Shown: in pieces, positions 1 to 12,120 of the stretch
Position numbering within the stretch: position 1 is the stretch's first letter
How the letters are laid out: the number at the start of each line of letters is the position of its first letter
Source: Megalonaias nervosa
Taxonomy: Eukaryota > Mollusca > Bivalvia > Unionida > Unionidae
Direction: 5' to 3'
Assembly (NCBI GenBank): GCA_016617855.1
Contig: JAECUM010009782.1
Span: forward strand, 1-64,000
Length of the DNA: 64,000 bases
Program-made: the position numbers and the translations under genes
Notes under the pieces: model-generated
Database searches by the model: none
Seen by the model: only the letters and a program-made list of their open reading frames with translations
Told to the model about the DNA's origin: nothing

Positions 1-9
1 TTTTTTTTT

Positions 10-12
<3 letters not shown>

Positions 13-94
<82 letters not shown>

Positions 95-96
95 GA
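13..96. repeat. (TA)n-(GA)n compound microsatellite
   Basis: A run of TA dinucleotides (about 13-51) passes directly into GA dinucleotides (about 52-96). It is simple-sequence DNA with no coding content. Confidence 0.97.
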
Positions 97-263
97 AGTT
101 AGTTGCAAAATGTGGCAGGAGACCGTGTGACCGATGGGGTAAATGTATACATGTATACGTATGTACACCGCAGTTTTTTTGTGTACGAAACACGTCAATA
201 TGTATCACAGCCTTTTGACTCCTGATGTTTTGAATTTATCTTTATTTGCAAGCTAAGGTTTAT

Positions 264-876
264 TTAACACATTAACCCCTGGCGCCGCGTTTACGCGGCA
301 GGAGGTAGCAGCCTATTTCCGAGCTCTGCAGCATCAAGGTCATGTATGATACACTAAAGTGGGTGGTATTATAGAAAGGTAGACAGGTGTAGCTTTACAA
401 TGATACCAAATAAGCTGGATGTTCTAGTTGCACTACAAAATACAGAGGGAAAAACGTAATTTTTGGACCAGAGCTTTTTTCCACCCAAAATTCGCCCGCG
501 GTCGGAATCCGATTTTGTGTCCGGATTTTAGACTTTTGGCCTCAGATCTAAGACAGACCAGTCTGAACTGCACACAGACAGGCGAACCTTTGCAAAAAGT
601 AGGATAAGACGGGCATTTGGAATAAAGAGTGGCCTCGATACGAAAATGATGGGTCCGTTAAGCAAACCCCAAGAACTCCAACTTTTACCCTTCTGCTCAT
701 GCGCGGGCGAAATAGCCAATGAAAAATGATGTTTCTAACACAACTAGGCATCAGGTTAACCGAAAATCTCTTGGAGGTTGATGTATTTGGATGCATTCAG
801 AAATAGCCCCCAAAATGTGTTTCCTACCCGCATTTCAGGCGAAAATGACAAAAACCTCAACGGGTTAATGTGTTAA
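264..876. mobile_element. piggyBac-type MITE (TTAA target duplication)
   Basis: A 613-bp segment is bounded by a perfect 15-bp inverted repeat, TTAACACATTAACCC at 264-278 and its reverse complement at 862-876. Each outer TTAA would be the target-site duplication, leaving 11-bp terminal inverted repeats that start CACATTAACCC. TTAA duplication is diagnostic of the piggyBac superfamily. Just inside the left end is a short GC-rich palindrome (GCCGCG..CGCGGC, about 282-299). There is no transposase ORF inside, so this would be a non-autonomous copy. The superfamily call is inferred from the ends only. Confidence 0.7.
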
Positions 877-3800
877 GGGGTGCATTTTGATGACGTCACC
901 AAATTTGAATATTCCTTGCGTATTTAATCACTTGTGCATCGACATTGCACATAAATTACAAATTTAGCCATTTCTTGACAATTTGTTAAGAATTTCCAAA
1001 GCCCTTGTTAATACCAGTTAGCCTGACAAAGACCTTAGTCACGTGTTCAGTTCGCTAGTCAAAAACCTTGTGGTTAGCCGCCTTTGACGTTGATGATAGA
1101 ACTTAACGGTCCTATATTGTTGTCCGTCTAAAGAGTTCACCGAATTTCACTGCTATCGGACATCTATGTGACAGCTATAGACCGGAGATAGCTAGTATCA
1201 CAGTGTCTGGATCCAGAGTCTTGTCATCATGCTAGCATCCCGTATATGAGAAAGTCCATGAGAAAACCAGCAACATGGCAATAAAATCAAATTCTGAGGC
1301 TTTGATCTCGTACTTTGGATAGTTCAAACTTTATTCTTTTAAAGTGTCACGGTTTTTCTCATTGTTCACATTGGCATGGTATTACGACTCTATGGTCTTG
1401 AACTAAGTAAAAGAATATACGAAACGAACAAGTTTATTCAAATTCAACAAATAATTTAATTCTGTAAGTCATAAAATGAAAATTTAAGAGGAACTTTCAG
1501 TATTGTGAATTAAATCCCAAATATTCGTGTTAGTTCCATCACAAGTCTAACAGTATAGATTCTTCCGAATGAAGTCCTGTAGTGTTCGGAATGAATTCCA
1601 ATCTTACTTGTGCGGACGTACCATTAATCTTGAATGTGCCGATATACCAATAGTTTTGATATATCATAATAATAAAATCAAGAATGTCTTTGAATGAATT
1701 CACAATAATTCAAAAACAATGACTTAGTCTAAAATGTCAATGATCACTTTCTATTTACAATGAATAATTTATATAAATAATTGCTCTCAAATTATATCTG
1801 ATGATAACTTAGATTGATTCGACAAAGACTGATATTAAAATAGGAATGAATAATTGTTTACTTGTTCCTCCTTATATACAGACTGTCACATGACACAACA
1901 ACATGCCCTGGATATGGGTGATTTCCAGTGGTAATTTCCATCAAATTCGTAAATATGATCAGGTCTGCTTACTTAAATTCTATCAAGCAACCTGATAAAA
2001 ATCAGGTAGATTATATTTTTCCAGTCGAAATGCCAATATCCTGAACTTGTGACAGTCCATTCAGCCAGTTACAAACATATTTCCTAAATAACTGTTGCAA
2101 TGATCAGAACGGTATTTCAATTACTGCGTCTCTCATGTTTGTTGTTGACATTGCGAATATCACGTTCATTCGTTAGCTTGTTTGAAAGTTTCGTTTCTGA
2201 TTCAGTGAACTCATCCACATCGTTAACTTTATCATTTATACTTTCAAATGGACGAAACAGTTTGTTTAGTTCATTCACAAACAAATCTAATCAAACAAAA
2301 CCTAAAGCGTCTACTATATGACTGTAAATGGCTTGTTTACAGAGTAGTTGTTTTTATATACTGTACTGTTTTAGGCACACGTGTCGTACAAGTGCGTGCA
2401 ATACCAAGGTGTTAAGTATCGTAAAATACTGCACGATTCTGACAATGTAAAGATAACGGAGACAAAAACGAGTATATACTAATTCATAATACGTTCACAT
2501 CGTGTCATTTATTATATCTATATTTTACTGTGAGTTGATGAACTTGAAATATTTGGTACTTTCAACACAGTGCCTCAATTAATCAGAGGCTAGAGAGTTC
2601 GAGAACCATAGTGTCCATGAGAAAATCACTTAGCTCCCATTTCCTTGGCATGATACTGTCCATAATATGTTAAAAGTTGCTTTTAAAACGAATCAACGTT
2701 TCTTTGCATTAACTCAAATTCGATCTAAACGTTCGTGTACATTAGGAGCGAACCATTTCATCTTCAAGGGTAGTGTGGGTGGGAGTTGTGTTTTCTTTTG
2801 AGGCGCAATATTTGTTTCCTCTTTTTCCTCAGATATCTAATTCTTTTCAAACATTGTAATGGATATAATACATTCCTTTTTGTATAAACCAGAACAAGAA
2901 TATTTTAAAGCCATTTGTGGGGAGGGATTTTATTAAAAGATAGTCCTACCACACCCACCCCCCTGGAAACTAGTCGGTCCCGATCGGCCTAGGCCAACCC
3001 AGGTCGGCTGCTAGCGAGTATTCCATTGGGAAAATCTCCTTGCCCTCATGTCTTTTTGGGTACAGTTAGTATAATGTGCAAGAGAAGGTGAATAATTAAG
3101 TACGTACTAATCGATGGGAGCCCGCACATAGGGACAAGGGGGGGGGGGCGGATCTCATCTTTAAACATCTTTTGGCCTATATCCGTAAAACTTAATAGCT
3201 GGCCACTACATGCCCCCCCCCCCCAAAAAATAATAATAATAATTCTGCGGGCGCCCCTGTACTTACCCATAATGTATTTGGCAGATTACGTCTAAAGGGA
3301 ACTTAGTAAAATTTATTTTATCGAAATTTAATAAATACAATCCAAGATTAATTTTAACAATCCCTGTTACTTTCTGCTTCTACTAAAAATTGACTATTCT
3401 TAGACTGTGTTCTGGCTTTACTCCACACTCATGAGAAAAATATAATGAGAACTGGAAGTGTGCAGAAGAAAAAAAATCAATTGTTTCATGTATCGCAAAA
3501 TTGGTCATATTAGTTGTGAAATGTTAAAGATGATAGAAAAATGTTGTGATTCAATCTCGAATGCTGCAAAACTATAATGGCACGATGTGGGCTATTTTAA
3601 TATTGAATATTGAGCAGCTCGACAAAGAGGGTTGAGGGTTCAGAGAGAAATCTTGCTTAAGCCAGCCGTTACTAAATTTAAAACAGACTGTTGCCAAATA
3701 AGAAAGTCCCAATAGACTACGCAGGCTATATATTACTGGGAGACGCCAGGCAGCGGGTTGCAATTTTATTTATTCCGGCGCATAAAATATTCTAAATAAA

Positions 3801-4710
3801 ATGTCTTTAAATTTATGTTCTTCAGAAACACTGCATGCTGATTGTTTACTCGTGACATAGCAACTCTAATGAGCAAAGTACGTCAATTAAAGTTGACAAG
3901 TGTGCGACAAAATTATGATGTCACTTCGAACGTTATTTTCAGATGACGTAAATTTTGCCATTTTGCTGGAAATGTATAGAACGGTTCACATATTATTTAT
4001 TTGATAAGCGTCATATTTCAGAACCTGTCTGGACTTCACCAACTGTATTAACATTGAAATAATAGAACGTTTGAGCTTTTAGTTTAAGTTTGGGTTTCTA
4101 CATCAGTTAAACAAAAGGACTATAGTTTTATGATCTCCAGGCATGGTCTTAATTTTAATTTGAATCTAGAACCCAGCAATCTGATTGGTTGAAATTTTTA
4201 AACTAAAAATTAATCAGTGAGACAGGTTGACGACAAACGGATGAAATGTGAATTATATTTGTCACCAAAAATGTGAATGGATTACTTTCATAATACCGGT
4301 GAACGCCTCATTTTGTGGCATGTTAACCGTACGAACGCTTTTAAATGTGCAGCTTGAATGCTTCTAGGAAGAAAGCAGACAAACTACAGTCTGAACCGGC
4401 CACACAATTAAGGTTTCTTCTTCCAATTATTCATTTTCAGACGATTGTCAGCCAACTAAACGATTAGTGTACTTCTCCACTTATTCTGAGTGATTTTCTT
4501 CATAATTTCATTAAGATGGCTTGAAATATTTGCCCCATACTATAGCATTTGACAAATGAGTACTCTTTCTAAGGAAGTACCGCATAAGCGCTACTTATTA
4601 TGTTTAATAGCTAAAGGAAAATATGTGATTAGCTGCTACCAAGGTTAGCTTGCATGATGTGCATTGGACTGTAGCACAACCTTAACCATTGTGCAAATTC
4701 ACCCAACGTG

Positions 4711-4711
<1 letters not shown>

Positions 4712-4763
<52 letters not shown>
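4712..4763. repeat. (CT)n microsatellite
   Basis: About 26 uninterrupted CT units. On the minus strand it creates Arg-Glu repeats in two spurious frames. Confidence 0.97.
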
Positions 4764-4765
<2 letters not shown>

Positions 4766-5001
4766 GAATAACATAAAGAGGGAAGTCCATGGTGAATACA
4801 TCTTTTTGACAATACGTGCCTTCTGGATGCATTCATAAATAATTATTGTATACATGTAAGTGAAATAAATACTTAAATCAATTATTCTGTACATATTTGA
4901 AAGATGCAATACTGAAAAACACAGGTTTTACTTTAGAAAAGGTGGGAAGCATCCAATTTGGAAAAAAAATATTTCTTTTAATATAGATGCCCATCCTTGT
5001 A

Positions 5002-5063
<62 letters not shown>

Positions 5064-5074
5064 TATATATATAT
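5002..5074. repeat. (TA)n microsatellite
   Basis: About 35 TA units with a single interruption (TACTATA) near 5061. Confidence 0.97.
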
Positions 5075-6530
5075 GGTAGAGCTTCGGCCTACATGACTAT
5101 TGTCATGGCTGAGTGTTGTGCCTACCTGACTTCTGTTATGTTTTAAAAACTGTTTACTTGACTTTATGTTCAAAGTTTGACCTCGTTTACGAATTAGTGA
5201 AATTTTTCCATTAGAAATCATTAGTTTCCAGAACATTCTGTCTTGTCATAGGTTAAGTGACAGTTTGAATCTAAAGAGGTTTTAGCAAACAATTATTCTT
5301 AATCTGTCTTGACAGTTTTCTATGGAAGAGAATATAATTTTGTCCATTGAAAAGACTTATTAAAATTTTTGTTCTGAAGGCATTGTATTAAAAATACACC
5401 ATCCTCAAAAGATATGTATCGTCTTACAAATTAGAAATCACAAACGAGTTAATGAGTCCTTTTTTATTCCAAAGCGTATATAGTAAATGTCAAGGTCACT
5501 AATATCTATGCAGCTTTGTATTTCCAGTTATGGTCCATGGATCTAAAGGCCGCCTTTATTTCACCTTAGGTGGACACAGCTGAAACATTTTCTTCAGATT
5601 CATTTATTGAGGGGTTAGAAGTAACAGTTTAATCTTTTCGTGGGCATCTTACTTCCAAAGCTGAAACCTTGGTGGAGATTTCAGCCGAAACTTATGACAT
5701 TGTATAACTGGTTAAAATTCAAATATCTAAATAATATACAGGCATTGAATATACTGGTATTTACAAATGAAATAATGATTGATTTAAAAAAAGGCATCTT
5801 AACTAGCTCAACTGGTCAAATATATTTTATTCTTTGATGAGTATTTGAATTCAGTCTTGGAGTTTGTACCTTACAGTTGTAACCTTTGACTTGTTAGAAG
5901 GGGCGATATGGAGTAAAATAAAAATGACCATATTGCTGGGGGAAAAAATGACTCTTCGGCCATTTTGGGATGAGGAATTAAATGTTTAAAAACGTCAATT
6001 ATTTTGACATGAACATAACATTATGTGGTTTAAGAGGAATGTAATATTGAAAAGTCGATATGTTAAGAATTGTGCGTCGGAATGGCGTTTTATGAGAATT
6101 GAAGCTTAGAGTGACACTTTAGGACCTTGTTGGAATGGAAATGCACCTCCTTTGCTGACCAATATGCATCTGTATTAATCACGGCACACCCGTAATGATC
6201 CGCCCATATAAACTACAAACGGATATGTACGGGACAGATGTGAAGTAGGAGGTAGTGCGAGTAATGAAGACTAACGCTTAAATTTGGACAGCTTTGATCA
6301 ACTTCCAATACTCACCCCTTGCAACCAAACACAATATGGGAATGAGGAGTGATAGGGAATGATCACTGACACAATCATGGATTACCACGCAGACCATCAC
6401 ACAGCCACCATTCTGTGACATGCACCAAAGAGGAAGTGTAGATGGGGAAAGTGTAAAAATATAAAAGATATATATTCTGCCATGTATAGCCTGTCATGTG
6501 TTGAAAATGGCGTTAAGCATGCAAACAAAC

Positions 6531-6612
6531 AAGCATACGTACGTACATACATGCATACATACAAAAATACATACATACATACATACATACATACATACAT
6601 ACATACATACAA
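6531..6612. repeat. (CATA)n tetranucleotide repeat
   Basis: Imperfect ATAC/GTAC units passing into about 11 perfect CATA units. The spurious minus-strand frame here reads Met-Tyr-Val-Cys repeats. Confidence 0.95.
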
Positions 6613-7200
6613 CACAAATATAATTTTTTGGTGATAGTATTATTTAGTTTTCTAGAGCGAAAACAAATAATCCCGTATGAAGGGTTGATCATGAAAGATT
6701 TGTATGAGAGAACTCACCATTGACGCCAATGTTTGGAGCTCACGGATAACACGTGGTAGAAATGTGGCAAAACTAATACTATCCACTTTTAAAACAGACA
6801 TATAATTTAGACGCATTGTTGAAGATTCCGATGTGGTAGACATTGAAACTTAAGATCCCCGTTGGAGGATGAACAAACGATACACTCTTGATGTACGAGG
6901 CTGACGAATCTCGAGGAGAATAAATCAAATATATCGACGTGTGTTCGCTGTAAATTCATACAATTTGAGTGTGTTAACTATGCTCAACTTCCCTCCAGTC
7001 ACCCTGTTATTTGACAGAAAACATCGATGTGGAAAAATTCGTCAATGATATAAGGATCTCGATGCCATGACCCCTGCATTCGCTGTTAAGCCGAATTCCG
7101 TGGGAGGAGATCAATAAAATGTTTGAAATCATTGAGGATACCAAATGCTTTTAGAAGAACTCATTCGACTAGATGATACTACTCTTTTGAATGCGAAATG

Positions 7201-7202
<2 letters not shown>

Positions 7203-7248
<46 letters not shown>
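7203..7248. repeat. (GT)n microsatellite
   Basis: About 23 uninterrupted GT units. Confidence 0.97.
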
Positions 7249-7796
7249 TAGGTACTAAATTTATGACATTTTGCTTACAGGCAGGCTCCCTATGTCGTAT
7301 GTATCACCATTTCTTGCAAAGACGACAAAACTTAGCTTACGAAATTCGTTCTTTAGAAAATGATTGAAGAAGAGATTCGTCACATTTTGTCCACTCCTCA
7401 CACTTACAGAGAATAGTGATATATACAATCAAACGATACAGTGGAATGATTAACACGACTAAAACAGTATTTGATTGGAAGCATGGAAACAAGAAGTAGC
7501 GCACTATGCAAGAGGAGTGTGTGAATATTTGCAACAATAACAAAAACAACAAGAACCCAAACGATGGATCGGACTGTGACCCCAAGAACGAAAGAAACAA
7601 ATCAATATTAACTTTTTCCAAATTACTGTGACGTGGTGTTTCATATGTAACAACATTCTTTCAGTATAAACTGTCTTGTGTCGACTTTTTTTATCTCAGA
7701 ATTCCGAATTCAAATCTAGAGTCACAGCTGCATCATTCGCGTTCTAAAGTACTGACAAAAGGTCCAATCGACAGAGCTGGGAGGTACTGTATCTTC

Positions 7797-8200
7797 ACCA
7801 TCCTTGTAACACGTTGATTGCTGGACCTAGCGGTTCAGGCAAAAGTGAACTTGTCAAACCTTTGATCGAACACTCTGCTTCGTTTGGTGTTACAAAATGT
7901 GGCACTCGGCTTGCTAGTTAATTTAAAAAACTAAAGGAGACTCTATATCACATGTAGGACGTATTCCTCGCGAAAAGGATGACTCAAGACCAATAGAACC
8001 TTGGCTTGCACGAAAAGGACATCATTGCAACGTTATTTACACTACCCAAAATTTGTTTTGAAAAAGCAAAGAGCGTTATTCGACCAGTGTCAATGACATT
8101 TATGTTGTACTTTTTAAAAGTCCAAGAGATAACTCTCAAGTCCAAGTAAAATATCAGTATTTGAGATTCCGTACCGATTTGTTATTACTGAAATCCCGAT
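7797..8200 (+). pseudogene. Classical Polinton packaging ATPase (FtsK/HerA type), decayed
   Basis: This is a remnant of the genome-packaging ATPase of a Polinton/Maverick element. The opening frame carries a textbook Walker A/P-loop, AGPSGSGKSELV, about ten residues from the start of similarity. After frameshifts, about 230 bp downstream, comes the family's C-terminal part: a strand reading NVIYTTQNLF, then a segment ending VVLFKSPRDNSQVQ, which corresponds to the conserved block in which Polinton ATPases read 'xxLFKNPRDxSQ'. A stop follows QNLF, and the Walker B region is not readable. The enzyme would drive DNA into the capsid. Its P-loop (GPSGSGKS) differs from that of the ATPase at 41.2 kb (GRTGSSKT), so this copy belongs to a different Polinton lineage. 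The upstream end of the gene is missing. Confidence 0.8.
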
Positions 8201-8367
8201 GTTGGGCCAGTGATTTACACGTAGTTTTCTTCTTTTCTTCTGTGAAAGAAATAAAGCTATACATTCACCTACTTTACCCATGAAATATTCAACAAGACCT
8301 CTTTCTAATCTTATTTTCCTGCCAAATTGATTCATGCATTGTGTAGCATGGAACACTAAAACTATGC

Positions 8368-8660
8368 ATGGGGCGTTGCATTTGTTGGAAGCAAGTCTTT
8401 AAAGAAGTAATACAATGGTTTTCTTTGACGGCACGTTATTTACTACAAGGAATCATTCACGTTCCTGATAAAAAGCAACATTGTTATAAAAAGAATAAAG
8501 CAACCTTGAAACAACTAACCGATACAAGAATCAATACCCAAACAAAAATTATCTTGAAACCATGTGGATGTTTATTTTTAGAGTAAGTTATTATGTGTTC
8601 TTTTCTTACTGGGTTCCCTTGCAGGAGCCGATGTCAAAATACAAAACCTAAAGCAAAAGC
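8368..8660 (+). pseudogene. Small basic Polinton virion-associated protein (…GGFL type), decayed
   Basis: A 72-codon open frame lies just downstream of the P1 ATPase. Its second half reads LLQGIIHVPDKKQHCYKK, then a helix rich in Lys/Arg with LKQLTDTRIN, ending ILKPCGCLFL. This follows the pattern of a short basic Polinton protein that sits after the ATPase: ten or so residues after a Leu-rich start, a Lys-rich helix 'xLRxLADKRVSxxxKKxI', then 'GGFL' and a hydrophobic tail. The Gly-Gly of GGFL is degraded to CGC here, and the frame stops at once. A few codons downstream (8600-8700) look like its lysine-rich continuation in another frame. Exact role unknown; the family is presumed to be a minor, DNA- or membrane-binding virion component. 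Confidence 0.5.
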
Positions 8661-8699
8661 CAAGTAAAAGCGAAGAAGAGAAGTGTGGCTAGACCACTC

Positions 8700-10400
8700 T
8701 CAAAATCATATCATAGAAAAAGAGCAAGACAAAGCAGACAATGATTACGACTACACCTTCAATAATGAGAATTACTGACACTAACGCGCGCGTACGCATG
8801 GAAACCATAGACTGAAGTCATACCGACATCTAATGCAATCTCCTCCTCTTCATTGATGAAGCCAGTCAAACCTATTTAAGACAAGCATATCCCGGTCAGT
8901 TGAAGACACATCCCAAATGGACACCAGTTTCTAAAGTGACTCCTACGCTGACACATATGTAAGAAATATATCCAAGACAGAACTGGTATGTTACAAATGT
9001 TACTAGATTCATCCAAACAAGAACATGCATGATTTAGTCCGCTGACAGCTCCTTCGTTGTCTCTTCGTCTAGTGTCCAAAGTCAAGTTCGTACTGATGTC
9101 TTGACAAGCAGAGGACAAGAAACCCTCTTTAAAGAAGTCTGGATAAGAGTGGTCTAAGGTCTCCTTACAAGATATCCTCTCTCAAGAAGTCACAGCAACA
9201 GTACCTTCATCTAAAGATTTCTCAAAATAAGTGGAAAATGGGCTGTATTGCAGATGCTGACCAGAGGGAATACACTGATGCAAAAACAAATTATTCCAAA
9301 GGCTCGTAAAGAAATCACTGCTGCGCGATGTTAATTTTGTCTGAATGTATTAAAAGGAATGGGTCTCTTGACGAAGACACTGGAAACTTCAATTAGGACG
9401 ATATCGACACCTTCGACGACAGATGGTGAAAAAACAAGGTTCAAGTCAGCTAAAAGAAAACATGTGCTCATTCAAAGATGTTGTCGTCCGATGTTGCTAA
9501 TTTCTTTGTTAGTCATATTTGTTACTTCCACATTGGAGAGATAGACTGTCCCTTTTTGGGATAAGTGTTGATGTGATCATATAAAGGACGGTGCTTCAGA
9601 ACAACATCAATACTGTACCACGTAACATTATGGGAGGCTGAAAATTAACCCTAATTTCTTACCAGCCGTGAATGGAATTCCACCGTTGACACAAACAACG
9701 GATAGACATCTTTCCAGCCATTTCTAATATAGATGGCACACGTACAACGATATTTACAATCATTGAGGAATCAATTAGACTTCTCAGAACCTGAATATTC
9801 CCAGTGGTATGGACAATTACTGTAACGTCTTTTAACTAGAATACTTGCGATGAGACAACCAAACTTACTCTTAGAGATTTAAAAATCACTGAAGGCCGAA
9901 GAAAATTCAGTACCTAAATATTCTACGAGGACAGACACTGCCACAGATATGGAAAAGAAAGAGAGGAGAAGAGTTAGAAAATGTCCAAAACCCATCTGGT
10001 AAAACTCTTATACCCCAATGTTTTGTACTAGCGTTGCCACATTCACCTACATCAATTCGCCACGTGTCAAATATGATGCCGACGTCTCCTATTACAGAGA
10101 TTACCATAAGAAATAAAAACAGATGTGACAAAAAATTAGGGCAAAAAGATATCTTAATTGCCACAGGACCCTAAATGCATGCAATAGTGATTGAATTACT
10201 GAATAACAGAATAGACACACTTGTATTTATTACAATCTTGTCTAAGTTGCTGGCTACGGAGGAATTCACAACTCGTGCGGTCAAAGCCAAAAATACTGCT
10301 CCACAATGTACTACAATGCTTGAAATAAGAAGGACGTACACTTCACACAAACCCATCTGACGTAAATTTTCAAGACCAGGATAACAGAAATTTAGCTATT
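8700..10400 (+). other. Probable decayed Polinton coding region, not identified
   Basis: The interval between the P1 small basic protein and the convergent polB has stretches that look formerly coding on the + strand, such as YLRQAYPGQLKTHPKW from about 8872. They are interrupted every few dozen codons by stops or shifts. No family motif could be placed securely. By position, capsid genes would be expected here in a Polinton. The complementary frames at 9907-10356 have no recognisable features. Treat this as an unassigned remnant. Confidence 0.35.
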
Positions 10401-10477
10401 CAGTTTGGCTTAGTACAGTCGTGGTTACAAATATGATCGATGCATTTTCAAAATCGGTGGAAGTGACCCTTTGCCTT

Positions 10478-11849
10478 CTAAGAAGCAAGGGGGTCGATAC
10501 CTTCTGCGATGAAACCCCAGCCAACAAACAAACAAACAAGTGCACTGACTGTTTCAATCGTTTCAAAACGAATTAAAAAATTAATAGATTTATTCAACGC
10601 AGAAAATTCTGGAACCAAAGGGAATGTTTGGAAAATTTTTAAAGAACATTGAAAGAACGTAATAATTTGAAAGTTTACATTTTGGAACAACTTTTTGTTG
10701 GAATCATTGTGAAATTTGCTTGTTGTAGAACAGTCTGAAAAATAAAACCAATGTTGGTCCGAGAACATATCCTCGTAAACATAATCGGTTTTGATCTCGT
10801 AACATAAGCTATCCGTGTCGGTAAACAATAACTTGGAGTTGCTTCCGTAACGCGATTGGATGTACCCGTAATGAAAATCGTACATGAACAACTTTGACAA
10901 CTCCAGCACGGTAAATCCACAAAAACTGTTTATCACCAGCTCGGTTTTCTTTCGGTGGATCGCTACAAAGTTTTCATCGAATATGTTCATGCTGACAAAC
11001 ATGGGATCGGCCACTAATTTATTTCGTCGTGTCACGTCGTTGAACAACTCGACGTCGACTCGTTTTCGGTCTTTTTTCCATAGTTTTTTTTAATCCAAGA
11101 CGAGCTGTTTATCAGCTTGAAAAAAGAATCTTTTTCGAAATCGCTCGTTGCCAACGTCCTCTTTGACATGTTAAAGTAGATGTAGGTTTCTAACTATTTA
11201 CGCTGATCAAATTTGAGCACGCAACGAATCCTCATCAACTCGACTACTAGCTTAATACACTGTCAAAGATTCTGTAAATGAATTACATAACGATTTTTTT
11301 CTTCGTCAGGTTTGGTACCAATTTCATCCTAAAACTGTGGGTAAGGGGGTTCATCATGTCCTCGGTAACAACTAAACCACAGGTGTTAAAGGTTAATCGT
11401 TATGCAACTCTTGGAGTTCCAAACCGCTCTAGATTCATCCACGAAAAATTTCCAACGGGCATCGGCTGTGAGATCCCCCTTTCATAAAGATCATTTGTGT
11501 GCAAGTAGATTATGTACTTGGATTCACGCACGGGATCGTAATCGGGCAAATATTTGTTGTTTCCGACCGAGTGCCGATGTGTGACGACGCTGATCCCGCC
11601 TCTGATTCCTTTCTTCACAAAATTAAATATGTCGACATCGGTGAAAAAATTTAACGTGACCCCACTCATTTTCAGCGTGGCATCCCACGATAATCCCGGA
11701 AGGGAGTAATACCAGCCAGGTTCGAATCCATAATAGTTCATGCACACATCACGGAAATTTTCGAACACGTCCGTGAGCAACAGCACGTCTGTGGTTAAGT
11801 ATAAATCTTGATAATCTCCGATAGTGGCCATCCCAGACACGCTCCACAC
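10478..11849 (-). pseudogene. polB: Protein-primed DNA polymerase B, copy 1 (C-terminal two-thirds)
   Basis: A fragment of the family B, protein-primed polymerase typical of Polintons. Reading down the minus strand: exonuclease III block DYQDLYLTTDVLLLTDV (about 11820-11770), then YYGFEPGWYYSLPGLSWDA. The motif A region follows (KYIIYLHTNDLYERG; the usual DxNxLYG is changed to HTNDLYE). A badly worn motif B is near 11080. The motif C strand FTDTDSLCYEI (about 10800) still has both catalytic aspartates. Stops and frameshifts separate the two long open frames (11400-11849 and 10478-11047). The N-terminal exonuclease I/II part is absent: the LINE begins directly upstream. The coding remnant is convergent with the P1 ATPase block. 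Confidence 0.9.
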
Positions 11850-11878
11850 ACGCAGCGCGTGCGCATAATCGCTATCGA

Positions 11879-11879
<1 letters not shown>

Positions 11880-11939
<60 letters not shown>
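11880..11939. repeat. (ATA)n tail of the LINE
   Basis: About 20 ATA/TTA units directly abutting the LINE 3' end. It represents the element's 3' microsatellite tail, and also makes a spurious poly-leucine frame on the minus strand. Confidence 0.95.
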
Positions 11940-11942
<3 letters not shown>

Positions 11943-12120
11943 GACTTTGTATAGAGCCTAATCTTTAGAAGCTCTAAGCGCTTTACAACATTTGACAACA
12001 CTTTAAAAAAAAAAAACAACATATATAATGATATGATTACAAAAATGAAAACAAACACCACGAAAGTAGAAACAGAAAATATGCTGTAAATATTTAAGGC
12101 AAGGATACATTATTAGGTCT

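Larger units (their letters stand above)
877..7796. other. Gene-free, microsatellite-rich stretch
   Basis: Apart from the simple repeats listed separately I see nothing supportable here. Open frames are all under 100 codons, lack recognisable domains, and several are made by simple repeats. There are homopolymer tracts near 3139 (G) and 3211 (C). Confidence 0.6.

Noticed and set aside
3046..3270. ORF across G and C homopolymers
   Set aside because: Low complexity, no features.
4629..4909. Minus-strand frames with Arg-Glu repeats
   Set aside because: Produced by the (CT)n microsatellite at 4712-4763.
6397..6615. Minus-strand frame rich in MYVC
   Set aside because: Produced by the CATA tetranucleotide repeat.
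9907..10360. Possible separate host gene on either strand
   Set aside because: Overlapping frames on both strands of similar length, no motif, and located inside a decayed Polinton.
11795..12061. Poly-leucine membrane-like ORF
   Set aside because: Produced by the (ATA)n tail of the LINE and its 3' UTR.
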